Positions 16,830-26,591 are shown, numbered from the stretch's first letter. The stretch is DNA of 64,000 nt from VRUE01 sp963720805 (GCA_963720805.1 CAVRGT010000006.1:186001-250000); one strand, 5' to 3'. Notes: generated by a model not told the origin, from the letters alone. Program-made: numbers and translations.

Positions 16830-18326
16830 CTACCGCTCGGTCGGCGTCTCACCCGCGAGGACCGGATCGGCCGCGGGGTCGAGGCGCGGGGCGGCGCCGA
16901 TCCCGACGCCGCCGGGCAGCAGCGGGCCGAAGCCCTTGCGGGTCATCTCGCCCCAGTGGTGCTTGCCGCGGGCCAGCGTGTACCAGGAGCGCATCCTCAC
17001 TACCGCGAGCAGTTGGCGGTAGCCGACGTTCTCGGCGACGGCGCAGAGGGTGAGGCGGATCAGGTCGCTCCAACCGGGATAGCGGCGGAAGGCGCGCTCC
17101 TCCATCAGGATCACGAGGAAGCTCAGCACGAGGCTGTAGGTGAGGGAGACGGCGAAGAAGGCCAGGGCGAAGGGAAGCGAGACGAGCCCGAGCGCCAGCG
17201 AGAGCGCGAACAGGGCGTAGCCGAAGCACTCGATCGTCGGGCCGAGCAGCTCGAAGAAGATGAAGTACGGCATCGCGATGCAGCCGATCCGCCCGTAGCG
17301 CGGTCGCAGCAGCATCTTGCGGTGGCGGGCGATCATCTCGATCAGGCCGCGCTGCCAGCGGTCGCGCTGGCGCACCAGCGTGCCGAGGTCCTCCGGGCAC
17401 TCGGTCCAGCAGATCGGGTCGGGAAAGAAGGTGATCCGGCAGGGTTTCCCCTGGTCGCGACGATGGCGGTGCAGCCGCAGTACGAGCTCGGCGTCCTCAC
17501 CAACGGTGGTCGGGTCATAGCCGCCGACCTCGACGCAGACGTCGCGCCGGAAGAGACCGAACGCGCCCGAGATGATCAGCAGCATGCCGCTCTTGGACCA
17601 GCCGATGCGGCCGCCGAGGAAGGCGCGCAGGTACTCGATGATCTGCAGGTTGGCGAGCAGGTTGCGCGGCGTGCGCACCCTGGCCAGGCGCCCGTCCTCG
17701 AACTCCGAGCCGTTGACGATGCGCACGATTCCACCGACGGCGACGGTCTCCGGCTCGGCCTGGAACTCCCAGACGAGGCGCGAGAGGGCGTCGGCGTCGA
17801 GCATCGTGTCGGCGTCGATCGCGCAGAAGAGCGGGTAGACCGCGTGGTTGATGCCGGCATTGAGGGCGTCGGCCTTGCCGCCGTTGGCCTTGTCGATGAC
17901 GACGACGCGCGGCTCGAGCGGGCTGGTGTACACGCCGCGGACGAGCTGGGTCGCGATGTTCGAGCGCGGGACGCGGCCGACCTTGACCAGGCCGAAGGCA
18001 TCGGTCAGGGCGGCCATCGTCTGATCGCTCGAGCCGTCGTTGATCACCACGACCTCGTACTCGACGAACTGCGAGGTGAGCAGCGAGCGCAGCGAGGCGA
18101 CGATCGAGGGCGCCTCGTTGTAGGCGGGGACCAGGATCGAGACCGGCATGCTCATCTCCGACTCGGCGACGGCACGGTAGTCGCGCATCGGCCGCCGCTC
18201 GACGTAGTCCTCGATCGCCCGCCAACCGACGACCGCGAGCACGGTGAAGGTCAGCTGCAAGACGACGAAGTAGCCGAGGGTGAAGACGTTGAAGCTGTGC
18301 AGGATCTGCTCGAGCAGGCTCGTCAT
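16830..18326 (-). CDS. Processive family 2 glycosyltransferase (membrane)
   Basis: A 498-residue membrane polysaccharide synthase of the hyaluronan/PgaC/cellulose-synthase type. One N-terminal membrane helix (FTLGYFVVLQLTFTVLAVVG), then the GT-A domain: ILVPAYNEAPSIVASLRSLL, VVINDGSSDQT, ADALNAGINHA, CAIDADTML, TVGEDAELVLRLHRH and the Q-x-x-R-W motif in RQRDRWQRGLIEMI; then at least four C-terminal membrane helices. The start overlaps the HEAT-repeat gene stop (ATGA), so the two are translationally coupled. A paralogous pair lies at 36949-39392. The sugar transferred cannot be read from sequence. Confidence 0.88.
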   Translation of the reverse strand: MTSLLEQILHSFNVFTLGYFVVLQLTFTVLAVVGWRAIEDYVERRPMRDYRAVAESEMSMPVSILVPAYNEAPSIVASLRSLLTSQFVEYEVVVINDGSSDQTMAALTDAFGLVKVGRVPRSNIATQLVRGVYTSPLEPRVVVIDKANGGKADALNAGINHAVYPLFCAIDADTMLDADALSRLVWEFQAEPETVAVGGIVRIVNGSEFEDGRLARVRTPRNLLANLQIIEYLRAFLGGRIGWSKSGMLLIISGAFGLFRRDVCVEVGGYDPTTVGEDAELVLRLHRHRRDQGKPCRITFFPDPICWTECPEDLGTLVRQRDRWQRGLIEMIARHRKMLLRPRYGRIGCIAMPYFIFFELLGPTIECFGYALFALSLALGLVSLPFALAFFAVSLTYSLVLSFLVILMEERAFRRYPGWSDLIRLTLCAVAENVGYRQLLAVVRMRSWYTLARGKHHWGEMTRKGFGPLLPGGVGIGAAPRLDPAADPVLAGETPTER

Positions 18327-19420
18327 ACGGCAGCGTGCTCCTCGACCACCGCGTGCAGTGCGAGCTGCTCGCGGGCGCGGTCGGCGGCGTAGCGATCGTC
18401 GTGCTCCAGCGCCCGCTCCAGCGCCTCGATCCCGGGCTCGCCGAGCTCGCGCAGGGCACGGGCCGCGTTGGCGCGCACCCACCAGGCACGGTCGGAGAGG
18501 CAGTCCTCGAGTGGCGCCAGGGCGTCGGTGGCAGCGAGCGCGCCGAGCGACTTGGCGGCCTGAGCACGAACCGGCCAGTCCTCCGCCGAGAGCGCGGCGA
18601 TCAGCGCCGGCGCGCAGGTCGCTCCGCCGACCCGGCCGAGGGCGCGTGCGGCGGAGATCCGTACCTCGGTCGAGTCAACATCCAAGAGCGCGACAAGCAC
18701 CGGAGCGGCGCGGGGATCGCCGGCGAGGCCGAGTGCCCGGGCAAGGCTGGCGTCGAGCTCGACCTCGTCGCCGCAGGGCGGGATCCCGGCGAGCACGTCG
18801 GCGACCGCGGAGGGACCCTGCTCAAGGGTGGCGATGATCGTCTCCACCGCCCACGGCGCCCCGAGCCGCTCGATGATCCGCTCCGCCGGCAGCAGGTGGG
18901 CCATCAGCGCCCAGATCAGCACCTCGGCGGCCCGCGGCGTCGCGGCCCGAGCGAGTCCCGAGCAGGCGACGAGGCGAACGTCGGGGTCGGGGTCGGCGAG
19001 CAGCGGCACGATCTGCTCGACAACCTCGGGGATGCCGGGCCGAGTGAGCAGCAGCGCGGCCCGGGCGCGTGCGGTCGGGCGACGGGAGGTGAGCTTTGCG
19101 CTCAAGGCCGGCAGCAGCGTGGAGGCTTCCGCGCCGAGGCGGATCGCGCTGAGCTGCCCGACAGCGAGCGTGGGATAGACGGCGTCGATCGAGACCGCGA
19201 GGTCGACCTGCGCGGCAACGCTGCGCACCTCATCGCAAAGCTCCGCGATCGCTTCGACGTCGCCGCCTCGAAGCACGGACTCGTAGTGGGCGCGGCGCTC
19301 GACCGAGCGCAGCTCGCGGCGATCGCGTCGCAGCTTGCGGGTGACGGCAAGGCTGACCAGCGCCAGCCAGAGCAGCAGGCTCGATCCCACCAGCACGATC
19401 AGAGCGGTCAGGGAGGTCAT
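18323..19420 (-). CDS. Membrane-anchored HEAT-repeat protein
   Basis: A 365-residue protein: one N-terminal membrane helix (LIVLVGSSLLLWLALVSLAV) with a positively charged cytoplasmic flank, then about seven HEAT/Armadillo-type helical repeats, e.g. VRISAARALGRVGGATCAPA, VRAQAAKSLGALAATDALAP, VRANAARALRELGEPGIEAL. Such solenoids bind partner proteins. It is directly coupled to the glycosyltransferase gene and the same arrangement is repeated at 36949, so I infer it docks on or controls the synthase. Divergent from the secreted enzyme gene at 19544. Confidence 0.82.
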   Translation of the reverse strand: MTSLTALIVLVGSSLLLWLALVSLAVTRKLRRDRRELRSVERRAHYESVLRGGDVEAIAELCDEVRSVAAQVDLAVSIDAVYPTLAVGQLSAIRLGAEASTLLPALSAKLTSRRPTARARAALLLTRPGIPEVVEQIVPLLADPDPDVRLVACSGLARAATPRAAEVLIWALMAHLLPAERIIERLGAPWAVETIIATLEQGPSAVADVLAGIPPCGDEVELDASLARALGLAGDPRAAPVLVALLDVDSTEVRISAARALGRVGGATCAPALIAALSAEDWPVRAQAAKSLGALAATDALAPLEDCLSDRAWWVRANAARALRELGEPGIEALERALEHDDRYAADRAREQLALHAVVEEHAAV

Positions 19421-19543
19421 CGTTCTTGGCTATCGACGCGCCTTGCGTCTACCTAAAGCACGCCTCGGGGCCACCCACGCCTCAAGTCCGCGACCGGACG
19501 GTCGATGAAGCCTCAGCTCGTTTCCCCTACGCAAGGACCTTCA

Positions 19544-21070
19544 ATGCCGCTTCGCGCTCGCCGTCTGCTCGTCCCACTGATCCTCTCGGCATCATTCGCC
19601 GCGATCGCCGCGGTTCCGGCCGCCGCCGCGCCAAGCGCGTCATCGGCGGCTGCGGGGCCGGCTCAGACGAGCAAGGCGAGCACCCGGCGCCACGGCGGTC
19701 ATGTGCGGCGCGCCTGGCCCGCCAAGAAGGCGCATCGCCCCAAGACCGCGATCGGCCGCTGGCTGGCCCGCCAGGTCGGCCCGAGCGTGCCGGTCGCCTG
19801 CCCGAAGCGTCCCGCGAAGAACAACGGCCGCTGCGCCGGCCGTCGCCATAAGGCGCAGGCATCGACATCCGCCCTGGCGCCAATCGCTATGCGCGCCGCT
19901 GCGGCTCGACCCGGAACGAAGTCCTCGCAGAGCGAAAAGGTCGCGCTTCGCCTCTCGACCGGCCTGCGGATCTCTTCCCTGCAGTTGATCCGCTCCTTCG
20001 ATATCCCCACCGACGACCCCTCCTACGAACGCCTGCTCAACTGGTCTTGGACCTATGACTCCGCGGTCGCAGCGACCGCCTTTGCCTCGGTTGGCCTTCA
20101 GGAACAGGCCGGGCGCCTGCTCGATCAGCTGGCGGCGCTGCAGCGCCAAGACGGCTCGATCGAATTCGCCTTCAACGTGCAGAGCGGCGAAAGCAGCGGC
20201 ACCGTTCGCGCCGGCTCGGTCGCCTTTGACGCGATCGCCTTCAATGACTACGACTCCAGCTTCGGCAGCACTATCTATCTGGACGATGCCCGCCGCGCAG
20301 TCGACTACCTGCTGTCGCTGCGCAACGAAGATGGCCTTGTGCGCGGCGGACCGGACGTCAAGTGGGTCTCGACGCAACACAACATCCTCACCCTGATCGC
20401 ACTGATGACCCTCTCCCAGCAGCTGGAAGAACAGGGCGACGAAGGCGCGGCAACTTACCGCGAGGCCGCCGCGGTGATCGCCAAGGGCATCGACTCTCAG
20501 CTGATTGTTCGTGACGACGGACCGGCGCACTTCCGCGAGGGCGTCGGCGATGATGTCGTGCCGCTCGACACACAGGCGCTGGGCGTCATCTACGCACGCT
20601 TCCTCGGCGATGAAGACCTGGCCAAGCAGGTCTATGAGTACGCCCAGCAGAACTTTGCGATCAAGGGGCGCTCGATCTCCCTGTCGAACAAAACGGCGTC
20701 CTACAACATGACCTACGAGGCCAAGGGCCCGTTCAGCGGCTACCGCCCCTACATCGGCAAGAAAGCGCCGGACGTACTCTGGTTCGAGGGGACCGCGGAG
20801 ATGCGCTTCGTCTCGAGCTTCCTCGGCCAGCCGACCGACGTGCTCGACGCGAGCATGAACTCCTGGTGGGACATAACCCGCAAGCAGAACCTCGCCCCGC
20901 TTGGTGCCGACCGCACCATCACCAACAGTCCATACAACGAGTACCACGTCTGGCCGACCGCGGCCGCCGGGGCCTGGACGGTCCTCAGCGGAGCCGCAAA
21001 GGACACGGCGTGGGCGGATCCCTCGCAGGTGAGCGGCAGCGAACAAGTGGTGCTGGAACTCCTGCGCTGA
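19544..21070 (+). CDS. Secreted (alpha/alpha)-toroid protein, probable carbohydrate-active enzyme
   Basis: A 508-residue exported protein. MPLRARRLLVPLILSASFAA is a signal peptide; a basic Lys/Arg/Ala-rich linker follows to about residue 115. The remainder has the helix-loop pattern of six-hairpin glycosidases: LLNWSWTYDSAVAATAFASV, ALQRQDGSIEFAFNVQSGES, AVDYLLSLRNEDGLVRGGPD, WVSTQHNILTLIALMTLSQQ, FREGVGDDVVPLDTQALGVI, DVLWFEGTAEMRFVSSFLGQ. These resemble glycan hydrolases/lyases with this fold. It is divergent from the HEAT/glycosyltransferase pair, suggesting it acts on the polymer those make. Start after AAGGA; an upstream Met at 19505 lacks one. Confidence 0.7.
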   Translation: MPLRARRLLVPLILSASFAAIAAVPAAAAPSASSAAAGPAQTSKASTRRHGGHVRRAWPAKKAHRPKTAIGRWLARQVGPSVPVACPKRPAKNNGRCAGRRHKAQASTSALAPIAMRAAAARPGTKSSQSEKVALRLSTGLRISSLQLIRSFDIPTDDPSYERLLNWSWTYDSAVAATAFASVGLQEQAGRLLDQLAALQRQDGSIEFAFNVQSGESSGTVRAGSVAFDAIAFNDYDSSFGSTIYLDDARRAVDYLLSLRNEDGLVRGGPDVKWVSTQHNILTLIALMTLSQQLEEQGDEGAATYREAAAVIAKGIDSQLIVRDDGPAHFREGVGDDVVPLDTQALGVIYARFLGDEDLAKQVYEYAQQNFAIKGRSISLSNKTASYNMTYEAKGPFSGYRPYIGKKAPDVLWFEGTAEMRFVSSFLGQPTDVLDASMNSWWDITRKQNLAPLGADRTITNSPYNEYHVWPTAAAGAWTVLSGAAKDTAWADPSQVSGSEQVVLELLR

Positions 21071-21074
21071 GCCG

Positions 21075-21755
21075 CTAAGCCAGGGCTCCCGGACTACTCA
21101 TATACACACCGCCGCTGCTCGGCAGCAGCGGCACTCCGTGGAGCAAGAACGGTCGCAGGGTGCGCCCGGTCGGACAGTGCCGGTGCTCGTTCACCTCGAT
21201 CTGCGAACCGGCTTCGGCCGCCGCGAGCGCGAGCGCATCGATCAGGTCCAGTGGAACGTCCCCCTCTTGGAGTCCGAGCCCCGGGAGGACGCTGAACAAG
21301 CGTGCGATGACGACGTGATCGTGGTGACCGAGGGCCGCCGCGGTGCCGTTGACCAGCCAACGAAGCACCATCCCGGGGTCGAGCTCGCCCTCTTCGATCC
21401 GGGCGCGGGTCGAGCGGGGATGCATCGGTCCATCGGGGGACGGCGCCTGATCGCTGACCGCATAGACAGCGTCGACGCCCTCCAGCTCGGCCGGAAGATC
21501 GAGACAGCCGTACGTATCCAAGATCTTTGCCTCCACCGCGCAGTGCAGGACAACCGCCGTCTGCCCCCTGCCCTCCCTTACGGCCGCGACGTAGGCCGGG
21601 ATCCACCTGGTGTCCGCCCGCACCTGCTCGACGCAGGCGAGCTCCTTGAGGCCGATCCGCTCGGCCGCGGCGATGTTCTCCGCAATCGTGTTCCTGCCAC
21701 CGGAGAAGGTCGAGTTGACGTGCATGTCGCGGCTGAGCACGGGACTAGGCGTCAC
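21075..21755 (-). CDS. PHP-domain protein (putative phosphoesterase)
   Basis: About 226 residues. The opening SRDMHVNSTFSGGRNTIAEN matches the PHP motif I (HxH-like, here H-V-N), and the rest keeps PHP features: LKELACVEQVRADTRWIPAY, VVLHCAVEAKILDTYGCLDL, GTAAALGHHDHVVIARLF, and IEVNEHRHCPTGR. PHP proteins are usually metal-dependent phosphoesterases of the histidinol-phosphatase type. The first motif is atypical, so activity is uncertain. The GTG start at 21755 overlaps the upstream frame by 11 bp. It converges on the toroid-enzyme gene with 4 bp between. Confidence 0.65.
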   Translation of the reverse strand: MTPSPVLSRDMHVNSTFSGGRNTIAENIAAAERIGLKELACVEQVRADTRWIPAYVAAVREGRGQTAVVLHCAVEAKILDTYGCLDLPAELEGVDAVYAVSDQAPSPDGPMHPRSTRARIEEGELDPGMVLRWLVNGTAAALGHHDHVVIARLFSVLPGLGLQEGDVPLDLIDALALAAAEAGSQIEVNEHRHCPTGRTLRPFLLHGVPLLPSSGGVYMSSPGALA

Positions 21756-22062
21756 CGGCCACCGCGATTTCCGCCAGCAGCGTGTCCTCCGAGGGGAGGA
21801 CGATCTTCGTGCCGATCTCAGAGAAGAAAGGCCGCGCGGCGGCAAGCAACACCAGCCCGCAGTCCATGGTCGGGATCAGAACGTCGATTCGGTGGCGCTC
21901 GCAGAGGTCGTAGACCGCCTCCGCGTAGGAGTCCCTGCCCCCCATGGCGTGGGTATCGACGTCCGCCGAGAAGAGCTCGAACTTCTCGCCATCCAGTGCG
22001 TTGATTACCGCGACGCCGGAGGACCCGCCGGTGCCGGCGACCAGCACGCGCGGGCGACTCAT
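21745..22062 (-). CDS. N-terminal domain of an ATP-grasp-type protein, truncated
   Basis: Only 105 residues: MSRPRVLVAGTGGSSGVAVI, FELFSADVDTHAMGGRDSYA, DLCERHRIDVLIPTMDCGLV, LLAAARPFFSEIGTKIVLPS, EDTLLAEIAVAGDA. This is the pre-ATP-grasp (CarB/PylC-like) Rossmann domain up to the ...PS.EtL.. point, after which the ATP-grasp catalytic domain should begin; it is absent. Start overlaps the L,D-transpeptidase stop (ATGA) and the PHP gene overlaps its end. Either the catalytic part was lost by deletion that fused it to the PHP gene region, or the short form works alone. Confidence 0.6.
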   Translation of the reverse strand: MSRPRVLVAGTGGSSGVAVINALDGEKFELFSADVDTHAMGGRDSYAEAVYDLCERHRIDVLIPTMDCGLVLLAAARPFFSEIGTKIVLPSEDTLLAEIAVAGDA

Positions 22063-22772
22063 CGGATCAGCAACGGGGTGCCGACCGGCATCAGGCGCCA
22101 TAGCCGCCGCACCGCCTTGTTTTGGACGCGGATACAGCCGTGGGAGGGGCGGCCGGGAACCAGGAAGGGTTCGCTGGTGCCGTGGATGCCGATGATCCCG
22201 CCGCCCGGCCAGTCGCTGAGAACGGAGTAGTCGCTGCTGCCGAACGCCACCGGCCCGTAGAGGCCGCCGGGAGCGGGCGTCCTGAACTTCTCGCGGATCC
22301 AGAAGCGCCCTGCCGGCGTCGGAGTGCTCGGCTTGCCGATCCCAACCGGTGCCCGCCAGATACGCCGGCCCCGCTTATAGAGGGTTGCCTGCAGCTTGCG
22401 GCGTACGACGACCAGCGCGGTCCGCACTCGGTAGCGGGGACCGAGCGCCGAGCGCCGGAGCCACCCCGTTCGCCCATTCGGGCGCATCGGGATGCGCACC
22501 TCGAGCCAGCTGTGCCAGCTCGAGTCCCTCCATCTGCGCAGGACCGGATAGACCTCCGGAAAGCCGTCCCCGGTGAGGTAATGGGTCCGCGCGATCAGCC
22601 GCGCGCCTGGGGTCGGCAACCAGCGAATCGGCGCCTTTCGCAGCGGGTGGGCCCAGTGCGTGAAGGTCCACTCGTTCGAGATGCGAACACTGCCGGTGGC
22701 ACCGGGGACCATGGCCGCGGTTGCCGCGGCCGGAAGCACCAAGACGACGAGCACGGTGACGAGGGCGACCAT
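22059..22772 (-). CDS. L,D-transpeptidase (YkuD domain)
   Basis: A 237-residue exported cell-wall enzyme forming 3-3 cross-links in peptidoglycan or attaching proteins to it. Signal/anchor at the N-terminus (MVALVTVLVVLVLPAAATAA), a middle segment with WRDSSWHSWLEVRIPMRPNG like a small SH3-type wall-binding part, then the YkuD domain with GIIGIHGTSEP and the catalytic SHGCIRV. It is the first gene of a run with the truncated ATP-grasp and PHP frames. Confidence 0.88.
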   Translation of the reverse strand: MVALVTVLVVLVLPAAATAAMVPGATGSVRISNEWTFTHWAHPLRKAPIRWLPTPGARLIARTHYLTGDGFPEVYPVLRRWRDSSWHSWLEVRIPMRPNGRTGWLRRSALGPRYRVRTALVVVRRKLQATLYKRGRRIWRAPVGIGKPSTPTPAGRFWIREKFRTPAPGGLYGPVAFGSSDYSVLSDWPGGGIIGIHGTSEPFLVPGRPSHGCIRVQNKAVRRLWRLMPVGTPLLIR

Positions 22773-22775
22773 CGC

Positions 22776-23948
22776 TCAGCCCGTGAAGTCCGGGGTCGGC
22801 ACAGCCCGAGCGCAACGACGGAAGGTCCGGCTGGAGACATCCCGCCGGCCCTTGCGATCGACCGCCACCACGCGGATCGTGTTGAGCCCCGCGCGCAAAC
22901 CGACGACGCTGACCCAGGCCGAGAATTGCTTGCTGGTGGTCCGCTTGATCAGCTTGCCGTCGACGAAGACCGTGACGCTTCGCAGCTTCGCCGAGCTGCG
23001 CACCTTGAACCGTGCCCTGAAGCCATCGTCGGTACAGGCGCCGCGGGCCCGGCCGGCCGTGGGGCCGCCGGGCACTTTGAAGATTCGTACGCTCGGTTTG
23101 GTTCCACCGCCGCCGCCTCTATTTCCTCCCCCTTTGGCACCGCCGCCACCGGTTCCAACGCTCCCCGCTCCGGCACCACCACCGCCGCCACCGGTTTCGG
23201 TTTCACCGCCACCACCGCCACCGCCACCGGTTTCGGGGACCGCACAGTCGGCCCTGGTCACAGTGTCGTTGATCAGCGTGACCGAGGCATTGCGAGCGAG
23301 CAGCCTGCCGCTGACGGTGACACCGCTGTTAAGCGAGATCGATTCCAGCGCCAGGATGTTGCCGGCGAAGACAGAGTCGGTGTCGAGGGTTGCCGACGAA
23401 CCAACCTGCCAGAAGAGATGGCACGACTGGGCTCCGTTGATCATCGACACCTGGGAGGCAGGCGCGCTGATCAGCGTGGTCGCGGTCTTGAAGATGAAGA
23501 CGGCATCCGGGTTACCCTGGCCGTTCAGGGTCAGCGTCCCGGTGATCCCAAAGGTCCCCGATTCGGAGTCATAGACCCCGGGCGTCAGGGTTTCGCCACC
23601 GAGCTCGGTGGCGAGGGTGTTGACCGGGCCCTGGCCCGCCGCGTTGTCGTAGGCGGTGGTGAGGTCGGCCTGAGCCTGCGCGGCGAGCGGGTCGGCCGGG
23701 TGGATTACCCCGTTGATTGTTCCGTTGGGTGCACCGCCGAAGCCGGTAACGGCGGGGGTTGGGGCGGTGCCGAGATCGCCGTTGATGACGCTGGCTTCTT
23801 TGTTCGTCACCCCGGCCCCCGCCAGAACGGCAAAACTGGTTGCCGTGCCGAGGCCCACCGACGTCGCCGCTCGCGCGCTGCCCGCGAATGCCAGGGCCAC
23901 GATCAACACAAGTGAGGCAATGGCTTTCTTTGACCCAGCGCATTTCAT
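22776..23948 (-). CDS. Ice-binding-family (DUF3494) secreted protein with Gly-rich linker
   Basis: A 390-residue exported protein. Signal peptide MKCAGSKKAIASLVLIVALA, then a DUF3494 beta-helix domain (VGLGTATSFAVLAGAGVTNK; GDLGTAPTPAVTGFGGAPNG; ELGGETLTPGVYDSESGTFG; ADAVFIFKTATTLI-like NPDAVFIFKTATTLISAPAS), a Gly-rich linker of about 70 residues, and a C-terminal Ig-like domain (FRARFKVRSSAKLRSVTVFV; RVVAVDRKGRRDV). DUF3494 proteins adhere to ice or other surfaces; adhesion outside the cell is likely. Start chosen at 23948; an upstream GTG at 23984 is less convincing. The linker is made of Gly codons of low complexity. Confidence 0.85.
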   Translation of the reverse strand: MKCAGSKKAIASLVLIVALAFAGSARAATSVGLGTATSFAVLAGAGVTNKEASVINGDLGTAPTPAVTGFGGAPNGTINGVIHPADPLAAQAQADLTTAYDNAAGQGPVNTLATELGGETLTPGVYDSESGTFGITGTLTLNGQGNPDAVFIFKTATTLISAPASQVSMINGAQSCHLFWQVGSSATLDTDSVFAGNILALESISLNSGVTVSGRLLARNASVTLINDTVTRADCAVPETGGGGGGGGETETGGGGGGAGAGSVGTGGGGAKGGGNRGGGGGTKPSVRIFKVPGGPTAGRARGACTDDGFRARFKVRSSAKLRSVTVFVDGKLIKRTTSKQFSAWVSVVGLRAGLNTIRVVAVDRKGRRDVSSRTFRRCARAVPTPDFTG

Positions 23949-24059
23949 CGACGAGTCACTATCCGGGCGCCCCGCAGGCAGCACAATCCCCCGGACGTAT
24001 GAGCCGTTGCGAAGATCCCCCGGAAGGGCTAACCACGAAGGCGTGTTACTTCCTCGCCG

Positions 24060-24747
24060 CTATATCTCCCAGGTAATCTGGCCGGTGACCAGCGCGATTG
24101 CCACGGCGTGTGCGCGTGTGTGTGCGCCGAGCTTGCCCAGCGCGTTGTGAACATGAGACTTGACCGTCTCCGGCGAGAGATAGAGGCGCCCGGCGATGTC
24201 GCCGCTCTGCAGTCCGGAGGCAACCAGCGTCATCACCTCGCGCTCGCGCTCGGTCAGCTGCAGCCGCCCGGCGCCCTCCACCACGACCGGTGCCCACGTT
24301 GCTTCCTGGGCAAGGGCATTCCTCGCCTTCCCGCGCCGAGGACTCCTCGGGCGGGATGAAGACGGAAAGGTGGCGCGCGGGCAGGACGTTGGCCGTGGCG
24401 CTGAACTCAACTGGTACCGGGCCGCGGTCGGGAACGTACAGCTGGTACCAGCCCTCCGCGCCCCCGCTGGCGAGGAATCCGCCCCACTGTTCCTCGAGCC
24501 TCTTGCGCTCGGGGGGAGAGGTGAACTCGTCCATCGTCCGCCAGGGGATCTCCTCCCGGGCGATCCCGAGCAGATCGCAGGCGGCCGCGTTCCCGGTCAC
24601 CCAACGACGCTGGTCATCGGCGATCAGCATCGGGTGCCGCGAGCGTTCAAGCGCCGTTCGCAGGCGCACCGCCGCTTGCGAACCGGACTCGCCGCTCTCG
24701 AGAACGGGCACGCTCACTCCATCACCGGGCAGATTGGGAGATGCCAC
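24060..24747 (-). CDS. PAS-LuxR transcriptional regulator, one frameshift
   Basis: A regulator of about 229 residues. The N-terminal PAS domain reads ALERSRHPMLIADDQRRWVT, GNAAACDLLGIAREEIPWRT; the C-terminal LuxR-type HTH reads LQLTEREREVMTLVASGLQS, GDIAGRLYLSPETVKSHVHN, ALGKLGAHTRAHAVAIALVT. A +1 shift near 24345 separates them; the linker carries no conserved motif. The GTG start at 24747 follows AGGGGG. PAS-LuxR proteins bind DNA in response to a small ligand or internal signal. It heads the signalling block that runs to 36.9 kb. Confidence 0.82.
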
Positions 24748-24985
24748 TAAAACCCCCTGACTCTGGGGTCCTACACGCTGATTGCTTGCCGTACCTAAAC
24801 ACCATAGGGGAGAATCACCGTAAATTGCAAGTCTGCCCTGCCTGGTACTAACCCGTTTGGGGGATATTCACCGTGCTTCACACGTCCGGGGGATTGCGCT
24901 GCTCAAGGCGAACGCGGAAAGTGATGCTCCCGGATGGGTGGACCCTGAAGCCCACCGGACGTTGAACACACAGTTGGTTGTCTCC

Positions 24986-25023
24986 GGCCCCCTGGGTCCT
25001 CCCCCTGCCGGATCCAGGGGGCC
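24986..25023 (-). terminator. Strong hairpin after the diguanylate cyclase
   Basis: GGCCCCCTGG at 24986-24995 pairs perfectly with CCAGGGGGCC at 25014-25023, seven bases past the stop of the B12-binding diguanylate cyclase. The 10-bp GC-rich stem is a good intrinsic terminator candidate, although no long T-tract follows. Confidence 0.6.
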
Positions 25024-25029
25024 ACGAAA

Positions 25030-26393
25030 TCACTCGCCGCGCCTGACCAGGTTGCGGCCCGCGTTCTTGGCCTCGTAGAGAGCGACGTCCGCGCGCAGCA
25101 GCGCGCGTCGAAGGTCGTCCTCGAGTGCGGCAAGGCCGACGCTGGCCGTGACCGAGGTATCGGCGCCGGCACTCTCCACCTCTGCCCGCAGTCGCTCCGC
25201 CAGCAACTCCGCCTCAGCGATACTCGTACGAGGCAGCAGAGCGGCGAACTCATCGCCGCCGAAACGAGCGACGAAGTCGCCCTCGCGAAGGCTTCTGGCA
25301 ATCGCCCTGGCGATCAGGACAAGGACTCGATCGCCCGCATCGTGTCCTTCTGAGTCGTTCACCCGCTTGAAGCCGTCGAGGTCCACCATCAAAACCGCCA
25401 ATGGCTTGGCATCGGCGAGGTCCCGGAGCCGGGCCGCACGGTCCTCGAAGGCCCGGCGGTTTGGCAGCCCAGAGAGCGGGTCGGTGTAGGCCAGGTCCTT
25501 GTAGGCGCTCGCTTGACGAGCCAGATCGCGGGCCAGATCGGCTGTTTCGGCGGCAATGCCGGAGAGATCCTGCTCAATCGACTCGTCGGACTCCTCGCCA
25601 TCCCGGGGCACTTTGTCGAGCATCAAAGGCTCGGCAGGGCGCTTGCCGTCCCCTTTCGCGCCTTGCTCCTGCGGCTGCGCCCCCTGCGTCGGCGGGGTCT
25701 TCCAACTCGGGCCAAGCGCCTCGAGAGCAGTCTCGACCGCCGCCAGCAGTTGCTCGAGCCCAGGGACGAGCACCGCCCGTCGTCGTCCTCACGAGGCTGC
25801 GCGCCTTGGCCTCCATAGAGGACGATCAGGCCAGAATTCGCCAGCCGAATCTCGGTAATCGCGCGATCGAGCGCGGGGGTCGAGCTCGGGATCGTCGCCG
25901 AGAGGCAAACCAAGTCGGGCGAGCGATTCTCAACAGCCTGGAGAAGGTCGGCGAGCGGAACATCGGCGCCGAGATAGATCGTCTCGTAACCGGCCAACTC
26001 GATCACATCGGCAGCCATCCTCAACCCGAGGGCATGTCGCTCTCCCTCCACCGCCGCCATCAGCACCCGCCCGGGCATCGCCTTGTGACCGAGGCTGGGC
26101 CCGTAGATACCGGCCATCGCCTGGTGCGTCAGGGCCGTCGCGAGGTGCTCATCGGCAACGGAGATCGCGCCGTCCTCCCAGAGGTCGCCAATCCTCCACA
26201 TCGCCGGCGCGATCACTCGCTGGTAGAGGCCCGCAACTCCCATACCCGCACCCAGGGCCCGCCTGGCCACGCGTCCGGCGCCCTCCGCATCGGCAACCGT
26301 AACCGCATCTTGGTAGGTACGGGAAAGGCGACGAGTGGCCTTGTCCGCCTCACGCCGGGCCGGCCCCTCGGCGCGCTCCGCTGACGTAGTCAT
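25030..26393 (-). CDS. Cobalamin-binding diguanylate cyclase (B12-binding + GGDEF), one frameshift
   Basis: About 454 residues. The N-terminal part is a B12-binding module: helical cap (YQRVIAPAMWRIGDLWEDGA; ATALTHQAMAGIYGPS) and Rossmann part (MAAVEGERHALGLRMAADVI; YETIYLGADVPLADLLQAVE; LSATIPSSTPALDRAITEIR; LIVLYGGQG). The frame shifts near 25775, inside the end of this domain, and resumes with VLVPGLEQLLAAVETALEAL and then a GGDEF domain (DPLSGLPNRRAFEDRAARLR; DLDGFKRVND; FVARFGGDEFAALLP) with the inhibitory RxxD (REGD). It makes cyclic di-GMP and probably senses light or B12 as MerR/CarH-type B12 domains do. Confidence 0.85.
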
Positions 26394-26591
26394 GGGTTCT
26401 AAGAGTACGCCCGATTAGTGGCCATGACAACAACTCGGTGACATAGGACCAAACCGCGCAGCGGGCCGGGGATGAGGAAATAGCGAATTTCGAGTGTTGC
26501 ATTTACACGAAAGAAGGCCTACGGTTTATTCGCCTGGTCAAGTTCCTCATGTATCTGATCAGGCCACCCCCATCCGGCAGAGGATCCGCCG

